Source: an uncultured Prevotellaceae bacterium (lineage in GTDB: Bacteria; Bacteroidota; Bacteroidia; Bacteroidales; Bacteroidaceae). Taken from it: a stretch of DNA of 64,000 bases. The notes beneath the pieces are model-generated. The model saw nothing but the letters and a program-made list of their open reading frames with translations, did no database searches and was not told where the DNA came from. Position 1 is the first letter of the stretch. Each line of letters begins with the position of its first letter. The position numbers and the translations under genes are program-made. Positions 7,387 to 14,895 of this stretch are shown one piece after another. The stretch is from contig OMXL01000006.1 in assembly GCA_900314985.1 (NCBI GenBank), forward strand, positions 1 through 64,000. Direction: 5' to 3'.

Positions 7387-9720
7387 ATGATGAAGAAACA
7401 ACTATTAACCTTACTCTGTGCGATGGCCACTATGGGTCTGCATGCACAGATTCAGACCAATGCAGGAGTTCAGTACCTGCAATGTATGCCCAAGGACGTG
7501 TCGACCGACTTCAGCGACCTGAGCAACACCTATTTTCTGGCTGACTCGCTGGTATCGTTCGACAAGAACAAAGGCGAGGGACTGGTGCAATGGAAGCGCT
7601 ATCGCCTGTCGCCACGTCAGGCTTTCAACTTGAATGGCTACTGGCCAGTGAGGATGCAGATGCTGGACTTCCCTGATGCTGCCTACGAGAACGACCCCTC
7701 GCTACGTCTCAGCATTGAGTTCATATCGCCCAGAGCAGCACGCATCCGACTGCTTACCACGCCCGTTGTGCCCAAGAATACCGACAGCAGCGACCCAATG
7801 TTCTGCGATGCATTTAAGGCCATGAAGGGCGCCTCCACTTCCTTCTTCAAGAGCGTAGACGATGGTCAGAAGATTGCCTATAGCTCCGACTATGGTCGCA
7901 TCGAGATTCAGCGTTTCCCCTTCCGTCTGGTGCTGAAGGACGCCCAAGGAAAGGTGCTGACACAAACCCGTCATATCATCGACAACGACTCCACACAGGT
8001 CAAGCTGTTACCTTTCTCGTTCATCAAGCGTGGCAGCGACAATTCGCGCTCTGTAAATCCTGTCTTTCTGCTGTCTCCTGGCGAGCGCCTCTATGGTTGT
8101 GGCGAGTCGTTCACCTCTTTAAATAAGGTAGGTCAGAAGGTGCATCTCAGCGTCACCGACCCACAAGGTCCTGAGACGGACGGCATGTACAAGCCCGTAC
8201 CTTTCTATTTTTCCAATCGTGGCTACGGCATCTTCATGCACACCGCAGCGCCCGTCACTGCCGACTTCGGTGCCTCTTATATCGGAGCCCAGCGCTTGTT
8301 TATGGCTGACGAGCAGATAGACCTCTTCGTGTTCTTTGGTTCTCCCAAAGACATCCTCGACGAATACACCAACATTACGGGTAAAAGTCCGCTACCACCG
8401 CTGTGGAGCTTTGGCACATGGATGAGTCGCATCACCTATTTCTCGCAAGAGGAAGGTCTCGATATTGCCAAGAAACTGCGCGACAATCACATACCTGCTG
8501 ACGTGATCCATTTCGATACAGGCTGGTTTGGTGTCGACTGGCAATGCGACTACGAGTTTGCCAAGGACCGTTTCAAAGATCCTGTGGGCATGCTGAAGCA
8601 ACTGGCCAAGGACGGCTTCCATACCTGTCTGTGGCAGCTACCCTACTTCACGCCCAAGAACCGTTTCTTCCCAGAAATCATTGAGAAAGGTCTGCACGTA
8701 AAGAATGCCACGGGTGGCATGCCCGTCGAGGATGCCATCCTCGACTTTACCAATCCTGAGACTGTCAACTGGTACCAATCGAAGATTAGCAATCTGCTGA
8801 AGCAGGGCGTATCAACCATCAAGTGCGACTTCGGCGAGGCGGCTCCCTACAACGGTTTCTACCATAACGGTCAGGGCGGACTCTACGAGCACAACCTCTA
8901 TCCCCTGCGCTACAACAAGGCGCTGTGGGAAGCCGTAGAACGCCAGTATCCTGGCAACGGCATCATCTGGGCACGTTCAGCATGGGCGGGTTCTCAGCGC
9001 TACGCCTTGCATTGGGGTGGCGATGCAGCTACTAATAACATTGGTATGCTGGGTGACCTGCGTGGCGGACTCTCCTTTGGCTTGAGTGGTTTCTCGTTCT
9101 GGAGTCACGATATGGGCGGTTTCGTTACTGCCTCGCCAGAAGACATCTATCGCCGTTGGCTGCCCTTTGGTTTCCTGAGCAGTCACACCCGTGCCCACGG
9201 AGCACCTCCCACAGAGCCCTGGCTCATCTCCGAGTCGTTCACCCAGGCTTTCCGCGAGTGTGCCGAGATGAAATACCGCCTGATGCCCTACGTCTATGCA
9301 CAAGCCAAAGACTGTTCTGAGCGCGGACTCCCCATGGTACGGGCCCTGCTCGTCGAGTTCCCCCACGATGCCGGAGCCTGGCTCGTAGAAGACGAGTATA
9401 TGTTTGGATCGCAGATACTCGTGGCACCACTCCTGGAGAGTGGTAACAGCCGTATGGTCTATCTCCCCAAGGGTAAGTGGATTGACTACCAGACGGGCAA
9501 GGTCTATGCCGGTGGCTATCAGACCATCGAGGCTGGACACATCCCTGCCATCATCCTTGTTCGTGATGGCAGCATCATTCCTCACGCTCCACTGGCACAA
9601 CGTACTGACCAAATCAACTGGAATGCCATCGAGCTGAAAGAGTATAAGGCTGATGCCACTCGCTGCACGGGACTACTCTTCAAGCCTGGCGATGCCAAGA
9701 TAGAAAAGATTGAAAAATGA
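7387..9720 (+). CDS. Secreted glycoside hydrolase family 31 (alpha-glucosidase/alpha-xylosidase type)
   Basis: This 777-aa protein begins with a signal peptide (MMKKQLLTLLCAMATMGLHA), so it should act in the periplasm or at the surface. The GH31 nucleophile motif is KCDFGEAAP with the candidate nucleophile D481; the cysteine and the FGE pattern resemble the YicI alpha-xylosidase group (KTDFGE) more than the WIDMNE pattern of alpha-glucosidases. Other GH31 marks are WSFGTWMSR, HFDTGWFG and WARSAWAGSQRY with HWGGD, where the Asp is the likely acid/base. The family releases terminal alpha-linked glucose or xylose; alpha-xylosidase is a reasonable but unproven guess. It probably belongs to the uvrB transcript. 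The C-terminus (KIEKIEK) is low complexity. Confidence 0.92.
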   Translation: MMKKQLLTLLCAMATMGLHAQIQTNAGVQYLQCMPKDVSTDFSDLSNTYFLADSLVSFDKNKGEGLVQWKRYRLSPRQAFNLNGYWPVRMQMLDFPDAAYENDPSLRLSIEFISPRAARIRLLTTPVVPKNTDSSDPMFCDAFKAMKGASTSFFKSVDDGQKIAYSSDYGRIEIQRFPFRLVLKDAQGKVLTQTRHIIDNDSTQVKLLPFSFIKRGSDNSRSVNPVFLLSPGERLYGCGESFTSLNKVGQKVHLSVTDPQGPETDGMYKPVPFYFSNRGYGIFMHTAAPVTADFGASYIGAQRLFMADEQIDLFVFFGSPKDILDEYTNITGKSPLPPLWSFGTWMSRITYFSQEEGLDIAKKLRDNHIPADVIHFDTGWFGVDWQCDYEFAKDRFKDPVGMLKQLAKDGFHTCLWQLPYFTPKNRFFPEIIEKGLHVKNATGGMPVEDAILDFTNPETVNWYQSKISNLLKQGVSTIKCDFGEAAPYNGFYHNGQGGLYEHNLYPLRYNKALWEAVERQYPGNGIIWARSAWAGSQRYALHWGGDAATNNIGMLGDLRGGLSFGLSGFSFWSHDMGGFVTASPEDIYRRWLPFGFLSSHTRAHGAPPTEPWLISESFTQAFRECAEMKYRLMPYVYAQAKDCSERGLPMVRALLVEFPHDAGAWLVEDEYMFGSQILVAPLLESGNSRMVYLPKGKWIDYQTGKVYAGGYQTIEAGHIPAIILVRDGSIIPHAPLAQRTDQINWNAIELKEYKADATRCTGLLFKPGDAKIEKIEK

Positions 9721-9742
9721 AATCTATAAAGTAGCATAGCAG

Positions 9743-9774
9743 GAACAGCTAATACAGACGCGTATTAGCTGTTC
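9743..9774. repeat. Perfect 13-nt inverted repeat after GH31
   Basis: GAACAGCTAATAC (9743-9755) and GTATTAGCTGTTC (9762-9774) enclose a 6-nt loop. It could form a transcript-end hairpin, but no T-run follows. The half-site AGCTGTTC recurs at 9787-9842 in divergent copies. Confidence 0.75.
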
Positions 9775-10089
9775 TCGTTTCTGTATTAGCTGTTCCCGCA
9801 ACTGGGATAAGCTGTCTCTGAGCCGTATCAGCTGTTCTTGAAAAACAGCCGTTTTCAAAAAAGACCTAACATTCCCCCTTCCCCTTTATTTACTAGGGTT
9901 TCAGCGTGTGGAGTTTATTCTGAGACCTACCCCAGACCTACCCAAGAGGTTTTCCCCCAAGGGGGAGTCTAGGGTACCTCTTGGGGACCTCCTGAAACAA
10001 GAGGTACCCTCTCGGAATCCCTGTGTAGATAGGCATTTTGAGAGATTAGGGTACCTGGGGAGGTCTTGCCGCGATTTCATGCTCCGTGA

Positions 10090-10300
10090 CAATTGAGACA
10101 ATTGGGACAACGATTTTTCGCACCTACCAAGAAGTTCGGAAGTTCCGATATTTATAGTAATTATATATTATTATTTAATAGACATAAAATTCCGAACTTC
10201 CTAATATCCGAACTACGAATAACAGCACAGAAAATGCGCTGTCCTTTGTCCCAATTGTCACGGCTTTAGTGTTAGGCAAGCAAAAAGCGGATCAGCGGAA
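10090..10300. repeat. Composite repeat, copy A (long form)
   Basis: It starts near aattgagacaattgggaca, continues with cacctaccaagaagttcg, and ends with tgtcccaattgtcacggc, ttagtgttaggcaagcaaaa and agcggatca. The outer parts attgggaca/tgtcccaat are mutually inverted. About 85 nt of A/T-rich sequence in the middle, with its own ttccgaac/gttcggaa-type inverted pairs, is missing from copy B. Confidence 0.75.
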
Positions 10301-10808
10301 CCAACCCGCAAAAAAAGCCTTCACGTTTCACGAATAGGGTCAAACGCCCTGTGCATGAGCTTTCGCGCGGTGAAGGGGCAACCCTATCCTTTCACTTTGC
10401 TTCCACTGAGCTTCCACTGAGCCTCCACCAGCTCCAGCTATCAGCAAGACAGCTGTACACACCAGCGAGACAACTGTTGCGGCAGAAAAACGCTGAGCGT
10501 TTTGGCCAAAACAGTGAGCGATTTTCACAAAACGCTCACCGTTTCTCTTTGTGTACAACTGATACACCACCATATACAGCTATCTCCTCATGAAATCAGC
10601 GTGACAGCAAAGTGGAACCAACCTGCGCACGTTTCACTCGCGCGAACCTTAACAAATAAAGGGTTGGGACGCAGAAAGTGAAACGTGAAAGCATTATTTA
10701 TCACCCACTTGTCACAATCGGCAATCTATACCATATCTTTTTCTTCAATAGAAGTGTAAAATGAATTAAAACAAATTCAAGTGCACATGGGGACTGTCCC
10801 CGTGTGCA

Positions 10809-10945
10809 CATTGAGACAATTGGGACAGCGATTACTTGCACCTACCAAGAAGTTCGAAGAAATAATGCACTGTCCTTTGTCCCAATTGTCACGGCCTTAG
10901 TGTTAGGCAAGCAAAAAGCGGATCAAGGAGACCCGACCCGCATTT
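10809..10945. repeat. Composite repeat, copy B (short form)
   Basis: This direct copy of the 10090-10300 element shares attgagacaattgggaca, cacctaccaagaagttcg and the right half from tgtcctttgtcccaattg through aagcaaaaagcggatca, but lacks the A/T-rich centre. It ends about 20 nt before the stop codon of the Big2 protein gene, which reads toward it. Confidence 0.75.
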
Positions 10946-10964
10946 CTTCTCTTTCATTCCTATA

Positions 10965-13328
10965 TTACTTGGCAATGAACTTTTTGCCATTACAGATGTA
11001 TAGGTGACCTTTCACCAGATGTAAAACTCTTTGGCCCATAATATCATAAATGGGCATCTCTGATTTTGAAGCATCAACGGAAACAGTGCTTATGGAGGAA
11101 CCTTCATCTACTATAAGTACATTACATTGTGCTTGCCCCACACCATTCTCTGGAATAACAGTTATGATAGCCTGTCCTTCGGTGAGAGCGACAAGCAAGC
11201 CTAACTGTGTCACAACGCATTTGGTTTCGTCAGACGATTTCCATATCAGCGTTTTGTTTGTAGCATCATCAGGCGTTACAGTTGCCTCCAGTTGCAGAGT
11301 CTCACCTTTCTTAAGCGTTGCAGATGTCTGTGAGAGGGTGATGCCAGTAACAGGAATCGTTTCTTTCTCAACAATCACTGAACAGCTAGCCATAAAGCCA
11401 CCATCTTTTGTTATTGCCATCACTACTGCTGTGCCATATCCTGTTGCGACAACCATTCCGTTAGCAACCATACATACAGATTCATTTGAACTTGTCCATG
11501 TTACTTCCTTGTTGCTGGCATCTTCTGGCAATACTGTTGCTTCCAATTGTATATTCTCACCAATATTTGTAAATTGGATTGTAGGCAGGGAAATTGTAAC
11601 ACCCGTTACTGGCTGTATGACAGTCACCTTACAAGAATCCTTTGCTTCTGCATTATCAACAGAAACAGCTTTTATCCATGCCTCACCAGCCTTCACCGCT
11701 TGAATGTTTCCGTTGGCATCAACTGTAGCGACCTGATTGTTGGACGATGACCAAGTAAGGGCTTTGTTATCCGCGTTGTCGGGAGAAACATTTGCTATCA
11801 GTTGTTCACTCTCATTTACCTTCAATTCCAACGCGACCTTATTCAAAGATACTTTTCCAACATGCTGTATTACTTTGACTACACAGTTTACTGTCAATCC
11901 TCCATCAACAGTTGTTGCTGTAACAAGAGTACTACCAATACCGGTTGCAGTTACCAATCCATCGTCTGAGACTGTACAAACCTGTTCATTAAAACTTTTC
12001 CATGTGACACCTTTCTCAGTAGCATCATCAGGTGTAATAATTGCGACAAGTTGCTTTTGTTCACCAATCACATTAAAAAATATCTGATCTTCTTCGAGAG
12101 AAATATTAGTAACGTTCTTCCTAACTAATACAGTACACTGGTCTTGTATTCCCGTTGCTATAGAAGTAACAACAACCTGAGTTTCTCCTTCTTTTATAGC
12201 TGTTACAGTTCCGTGTTCATCAATAGACGCGACAGAAGTATCCTTCGATTCCCAACTTATGTTCTTATCATCAGCATCTTCTGGAAGAATTGTTGCAGAC
12301 AGGTTGAACTGTTCATTTTTGTTTAAAGTAATTGAGTGTTCATTCAGTGTAATACTTTCCACTGGATTATCTTCTATAATAGTTGCTTCTTTGAAACGAA
12401 TATCATTTAAAAACGCATCTTTTGCACCTTTGGGGACATGTATTGTAATAGTGTTTCCCATTGTTACAGCACTCGTTGGGGGAATCATGGTCTTAAAATG
12501 AAGAAAAATCGATCCAGATAATCTACCACTACCAGTTATACTTTTCAATGTTGTATCAAAAAAAATGTGTGCATTATTTCCATAAGGGAAATAGAGAATG
12601 GGAAAGTCTGCTAATTTTTTAGGTTGATATAATGTGTCTATTGCTAATTGGTTTCCAATTAATGACCTATAACCAATATATTCCAAACTGTCAAATGCTT
12701 CAAAATTCATTTGAGAAAGTGAAGATGTCGCATTAAAAGCGTAATCACCTATATAGCGTAATTTCCCTTTAAAATAGATAGACTCAATCCCCTCGTATTC
12801 CCAAAAACCATTATATTGACTTGGTATTGAGTCGACATTTTCTCCAACCACAAGGTTTTTGATTGCTTTTCCAAATTGTACCTTATCAAAAAAGTTAGCT
12901 CTTACATAATTTATATAAATTGGATCGAACACTAATGTGTCTACGGCCAAATATAAGTATTCTCCTCCTCTATAATTTAGAAGACATTGCGAATACTCTT
13001 TAACAGATTTGGGCAAATCTAATCGTTGTATTGTTTTTCCAAAAACCGAGAAAGAATTAGCATCCATTTTATTGCCTACAAGGTTAACTTCTGACAAATC
13101 AATATGTCCATTAAGGCTTTCTTCTCCTATCAGTCGCCCAATAAATTTTAGGTCATCAGAATTAATATACCCAGTTACCTTCAAATTCTTTACAGTCTGC
13201 TGGTCACCATAGTTGATTTTACTCGACAGCCATCCTGGAGTTTGGCAGTCAACCACTAAATCTGTTGCTTGCGCATTAGCACAGAGGCTAATACAAAGCG
13301 ATAAGCACATTACTAATATCTGTTTCAT
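10965..13328 (-). CDS. Secreted BspA-like protein with five Big2 immunoglobulin-like domains
   Basis: Translation is best started at 13328, giving 787 aa with a signal peptide (MKQILVMCLSLCISLCANA); a frame extension upstream adds 13 residues without a leader character. Residues about 60-300 resemble leucine-rich BspA-type repeats (for example LRYIGDYAFNATSSLSQMNF). Five Big2 repeats of about 80 aa follow, each with the pattern VTGITLS..., LEATVTPDDATNK, W.SSN and AVKAGEA..I. The C-terminus IYDIMGQRVLHLVKGHLYIC resembles the short conserved tail common on Prevotella secreted proteins. A role in surface adhesion is an inference. A lipoprotein gene lies 17 nt upstream in the same direction. Confidence 0.82.
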   Translation of the reverse strand: MKQILVMCLSLCISLCANAQATDLVVDCQTPGWLSSKINYGDQQTVKNLKVTGYINSDDLKFIGRLIGEESLNGHIDLSEVNLVGNKMDANSFSVFGKTIQRLDLPKSVKEYSQCLLNYRGGEYLYLAVDTLVFDPIYINYVRANFFDKVQFGKAIKNLVVGENVDSIPSQYNGFWEYEGIESIYFKGKLRYIGDYAFNATSSLSQMNFEAFDSLEYIGYRSLIGNQLAIDTLYQPKKLADFPILYFPYGNNAHIFFDTTLKSITGSGRLSGSIFLHFKTMIPPTSAVTMGNTITIHVPKGAKDAFLNDIRFKEATIIEDNPVESITLNEHSITLNKNEQFNLSATILPEDADDKNISWESKDTSVASIDEHGTVTAIKEGETQVVVTSIATGIQDQCTVLVRKNVTNISLEEDQIFFNVIGEQKQLVAIITPDDATEKGVTWKSFNEQVCTVSDDGLVTATGIGSTLVTATTVDGGLTVNCVVKVIQHVGKVSLNKVALELKVNESEQLIANVSPDNADNKALTWSSSNNQVATVDANGNIQAVKAGEAWIKAVSVDNAEAKDSCKVTVIQPVTGVTISLPTIQFTNIGENIQLEATVLPEDASNKEVTWTSSNESVCMVANGMVVATGYGTAVVMAITKDGGFMASCSVIVEKETIPVTGITLSQTSATLKKGETLQLEATVTPDDATNKTLIWKSSDETKCVVTQLGLLVALTEGQAIITVIPENGVGQAQCNVLIVDEGSSISTVSVDASKSEMPIYDIMGQRVLHLVKGHLYICNGKKFIAK

Positions 13329-13345
13329 AGTTTTTTTTACGCTTT

Positions 13346-14206
13346 TTAGTCGAATACAAATGAGCAATGGTAAATTCTATTACCATTATCGACATCACTA
13401 AATTGTTCAATAATCGCATTATTACTTGATGAATTTGGAAGATTAATACAATGCTTGCTGATATTTCCAAACAATCCTGCATGATATGCAATAAGAACTG
13501 AGATTGCACGGTAATTATTATAATTTAAGCCTTCAATGCCATTCGAGCCATCAGGGTCATTTACCGCAAAATATAAGTCGCCCTCCTTCTCTGAATAATT
13601 GGCATAAAAGATTTCAATATTACCACTTTTGAGTTTCTCTACCAGATATTTAGAAATGTCTCCATCATTATATGCAAAAGTCCATATGTTCTTTTCTGTA
13701 TTGGCCCCTACAAGATAGCCTTCATCGTTATAAGACAACTCGCAATCACCAAACCTCGAAATAAAGCCTTTACCATTTAGAGTGAAAAAACAACGAAGAT
13801 ATGTTGGTAAATAATCAAAGCTCTTTGTCGATGAAACATAATGCAAGTCAATACTATTACAGTATTCGACAAACTTCAAATCATAATCAATATTCATCAT
13901 TGAAACGACTTCGCCAGAATAGCGCTCAAATGGTGCACAAATTTTTACTAATCTTCCTTTTGAATCATACGACATCGTGAAGCGTATCTTGTCTGTCCTA
14001 TATTCTTTCTGATAATAATCTGAATATCCTTGTTTGTAAACATCTAAATATAACAGCTTCCTTGCATTAACATGGACTCCGTCTACTACTTTAAATGAGT
14101 TATTATTGCCATTTGAAGGTTCATCATCATCACCTCCACAAGAAACTAACAGTGGCAAAGACATAGCTATTAGCAACAGCACTCTACATAATTTTATCTG
14201 TTTCAT
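13346..14206 (-). CDS. Bacteroidetes lipoprotein of unknown function
   Basis: This 286-aa protein has a lipoprotein signal, LPLLVSCGGDDDEPSNG, with acylated Cys at about residue 23; the acidic/Gly stretch after Cys resembles the surface-export signal of Bacteroidetes lipoproteins. The middle contains YD-like stretches (RFTMSYDSKGRLVKI, CELSYNDEGYLVG) that suggest a DUF4595-like beta-rich fold, though I cannot confirm the family. It sits between a 58-aa gene and the Big2 protein gene, all on one strand with short gaps (24 and 17 nt), so the three probably form one transcript. Confidence 0.72.
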   Translation of the reverse strand: MKQIKLCRVLLLIAMSLPLLVSCGGDDDEPSNGNNNSFKVVDGVHVNARKLLYLDVYKQGYSDYYQKEYRTDKIRFTMSYDSKGRLVKICAPFERYSGEVVSMMNIDYDLKFVEYCNSIDLHYVSSTKSFDYLPTYLRCFFTLNGKGFISRFGDCELSYNDEGYLVGANTEKNIWTFAYNDGDISKYLVEKLKSGNIEIFYANYSEKEGDLYFAVNDPDGSNGIEGLNYNNYRAISVLIAYHAGLFGNISKHCINLPNSSSNNAIIEQFSDVDNGNRIYHCSFVFD

Positions 14207-14230
14207 GTTCTTTTCTTTTTAGTTACTTTT

Positions 14231-14407
14231 TCATTTCACTTCCCCTAATTTCAGATATTGCCCATAAATCTGGGTTAACACATTCTTTCCATCAACTTCA
14301 ATAGGGCCTAAATTTTGCATTATTTCTCCCATATACTCAGCTATCTCATCAGTGCTGGCAAATGAAATAGGAGGTCTGCCATCGTTTGGATAGAATTTTT
14401 TATTCAT
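14231..14407 (-). CDS. Small protein of 58 aa, unknown function
   Basis: Read from ATG at 14407, the frame encodes MNKKFYPNDGRPPISFASTD and continues to LKLGEVK before TGA at 14231. The composition is balanced, with no low-complexity sequence; there is no signal peptide and no membrane segment. It lies 24 nt upstream of the lipoprotein gene and directly downstream of the small-RNA terminator on the same strand. I do not recognise a family. It may be a small cytoplasmic protein belonging to the lipoprotein/Big2 transcript. Confidence 0.5.
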   Translation of the reverse strand: MNKKFYPNDGRPPISFASTDEIAEYMGEIMQNLGPIEVDGKNVLTQIYGQYLKLGEVK

Positions 14408-14469
14408 TTTGGCTTCTAGTTAAAGGTGATCCCTTTACCTTAAGTTATTAACAAATACTATGCTAATAT

Positions 14470-14793
14470 ATAAAAAAGAGCGTGGGATCCTACCTGTTAC
14501 TCGTCCCACGCATCGAGGCTCTGGCATCGCCCAATCAGTAAGAACGAGCAACGCCGAAGCCCACGCCGTATGTATATATACGACAGCAATAGCAGAAAGC
14601 CAATTGTGGCTGACAACTACGCTGATACGGATATTACATACCCTTGAGCGTCATTGTTGCTTTGTCACTTGACTGATTGTTTGGAACTGCCAGATTCCGA
14701 TGCGTCAAGAACAAAGCGTCAGATAACGCTTTTCCTATATATAGGTCCCCACCCCTCAACAGCACCGCTCTCAAGCGGGGCTTCGGTATGAAG
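14470..14793 (-). ncRNA. Probable structured small RNA, about 325 nt
   Basis: On the minus strand a Bacteroidetes -7 box TATCTTTG (14807-14800) precedes this segment and a strong intrinsic terminator ends it. No credible reading frame fills it. Inside are several local stems: CCGC/GCGG around TTGAGA (about 14768-14781), the palindrome CCTATATATAGG (about 14735), AAGCG/CGCTT around TTATCTGA (about 14720), and CGTAT/ATACG around 14570. Such a layout is that of an independent non-coding RNA. I cannot assign it to tmRNA, SRP RNA, RNase P RNA or 6S RNA: the hallmark sequences I know are not visible. The opposite-strand open frame (14460-14672) is taken as spurious. Confidence 0.62.
14473..14511 (-). 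terminator. Intrinsic terminator of the small RNA
   Basis: Read on the minus strand, GCGTGGGA (14511-14504) pairs with TCCCACGC (14487-14480) and is followed by TCTTTTTT. Perfect 8-bp stem, T-run on the minus side only, which fixes the direction of the RNA. Confidence 0.85.
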
Positions 14794-14799
14794 ACAGTG

Positions 14800-14830
14800 C
14801 AAAGATAGTGATTATTATTGAAACAAAAAA
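14800..14830 (-). promoter_or_regulatory. Promoter of the small RNA
   Basis: TATCTTTG at 14807-14800 matches the -7 consensus; TTTTTTG at 14830-14824 gives a -33-like element with a short spacer of 16 nt. Transcription is expected from about 14793 toward lower coordinates. Confidence 0.6.
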
Positions 14831-14895
14831 GAAATCAGAGAGATATTTTAAATGAAACACACTCGCTGAGCGTATGAAACGGTGAATTAGTATTC

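Larger units (their letters stand above)
9721..10964. repeat. Gene-free, repeat-rich 1.24-kb region
   Basis: I see no credible gene here; the short open frames are low complexity and without ribosome-binding context. The stretch holds several structures. There are iterated AGCTGTT motifs (9743-9842). A 12-nt perfect inverted repeat AGGGTACCTCTT/AAGAGGTACCCT is at 9971-9982 and 9999-10010. Two copies of a composite element lie at about 10090-10300 and 10809-10945. Between them are inverted blocks around AAAACGCTGAGCGTTTT (10486-10502) and a matching pair CTTCACGTTTCAC/GTGAAACGTGAAAG (about 10319 and 10678). It looks like a nest of REP/MITE-like repeats rather than a decayed gene. Confidence 0.7.

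Noticed and set aside
9908..10096. Plus-strand frame of 62 codons after GH31
   Set aside because: It coincides with the palindromic AGGGTACCTCTT repeats and the start of the composite repeat; no coding signal.
10340..10593. Overlapping frames of 77-80 codons on both strands
   Set aside because: They cover inverted repeats, have biased composition, no plausible start context and no recognisable domain.
13329..13367. Longer start of the Big2 protein (13 extra residues)
   Set aside because: The internal ATG at 13328 starts a clean signal peptide, while the extension overlaps the end of the upstream lipoprotein gene and would bury the signal.
14460..14672. A 70-codon plus-strand frame (start MLIYKKERGILPVT)
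   Set aside because: It runs antisense through the terminator and stems of the probable small RNA, has a composition expected from structured RNA, and starts inside the terminator region.
14470..14793. Assignment of the small RNA to tmRNA, SRP RNA, RNase P RNA or 6S RNA
   Set aside because: I looked for the usual hallmark sequences (tag frame, GGAAG tetraloop domain, GAGGAAAGTCC and ACAGNRA cores, central-bulge layout) and did not see them.
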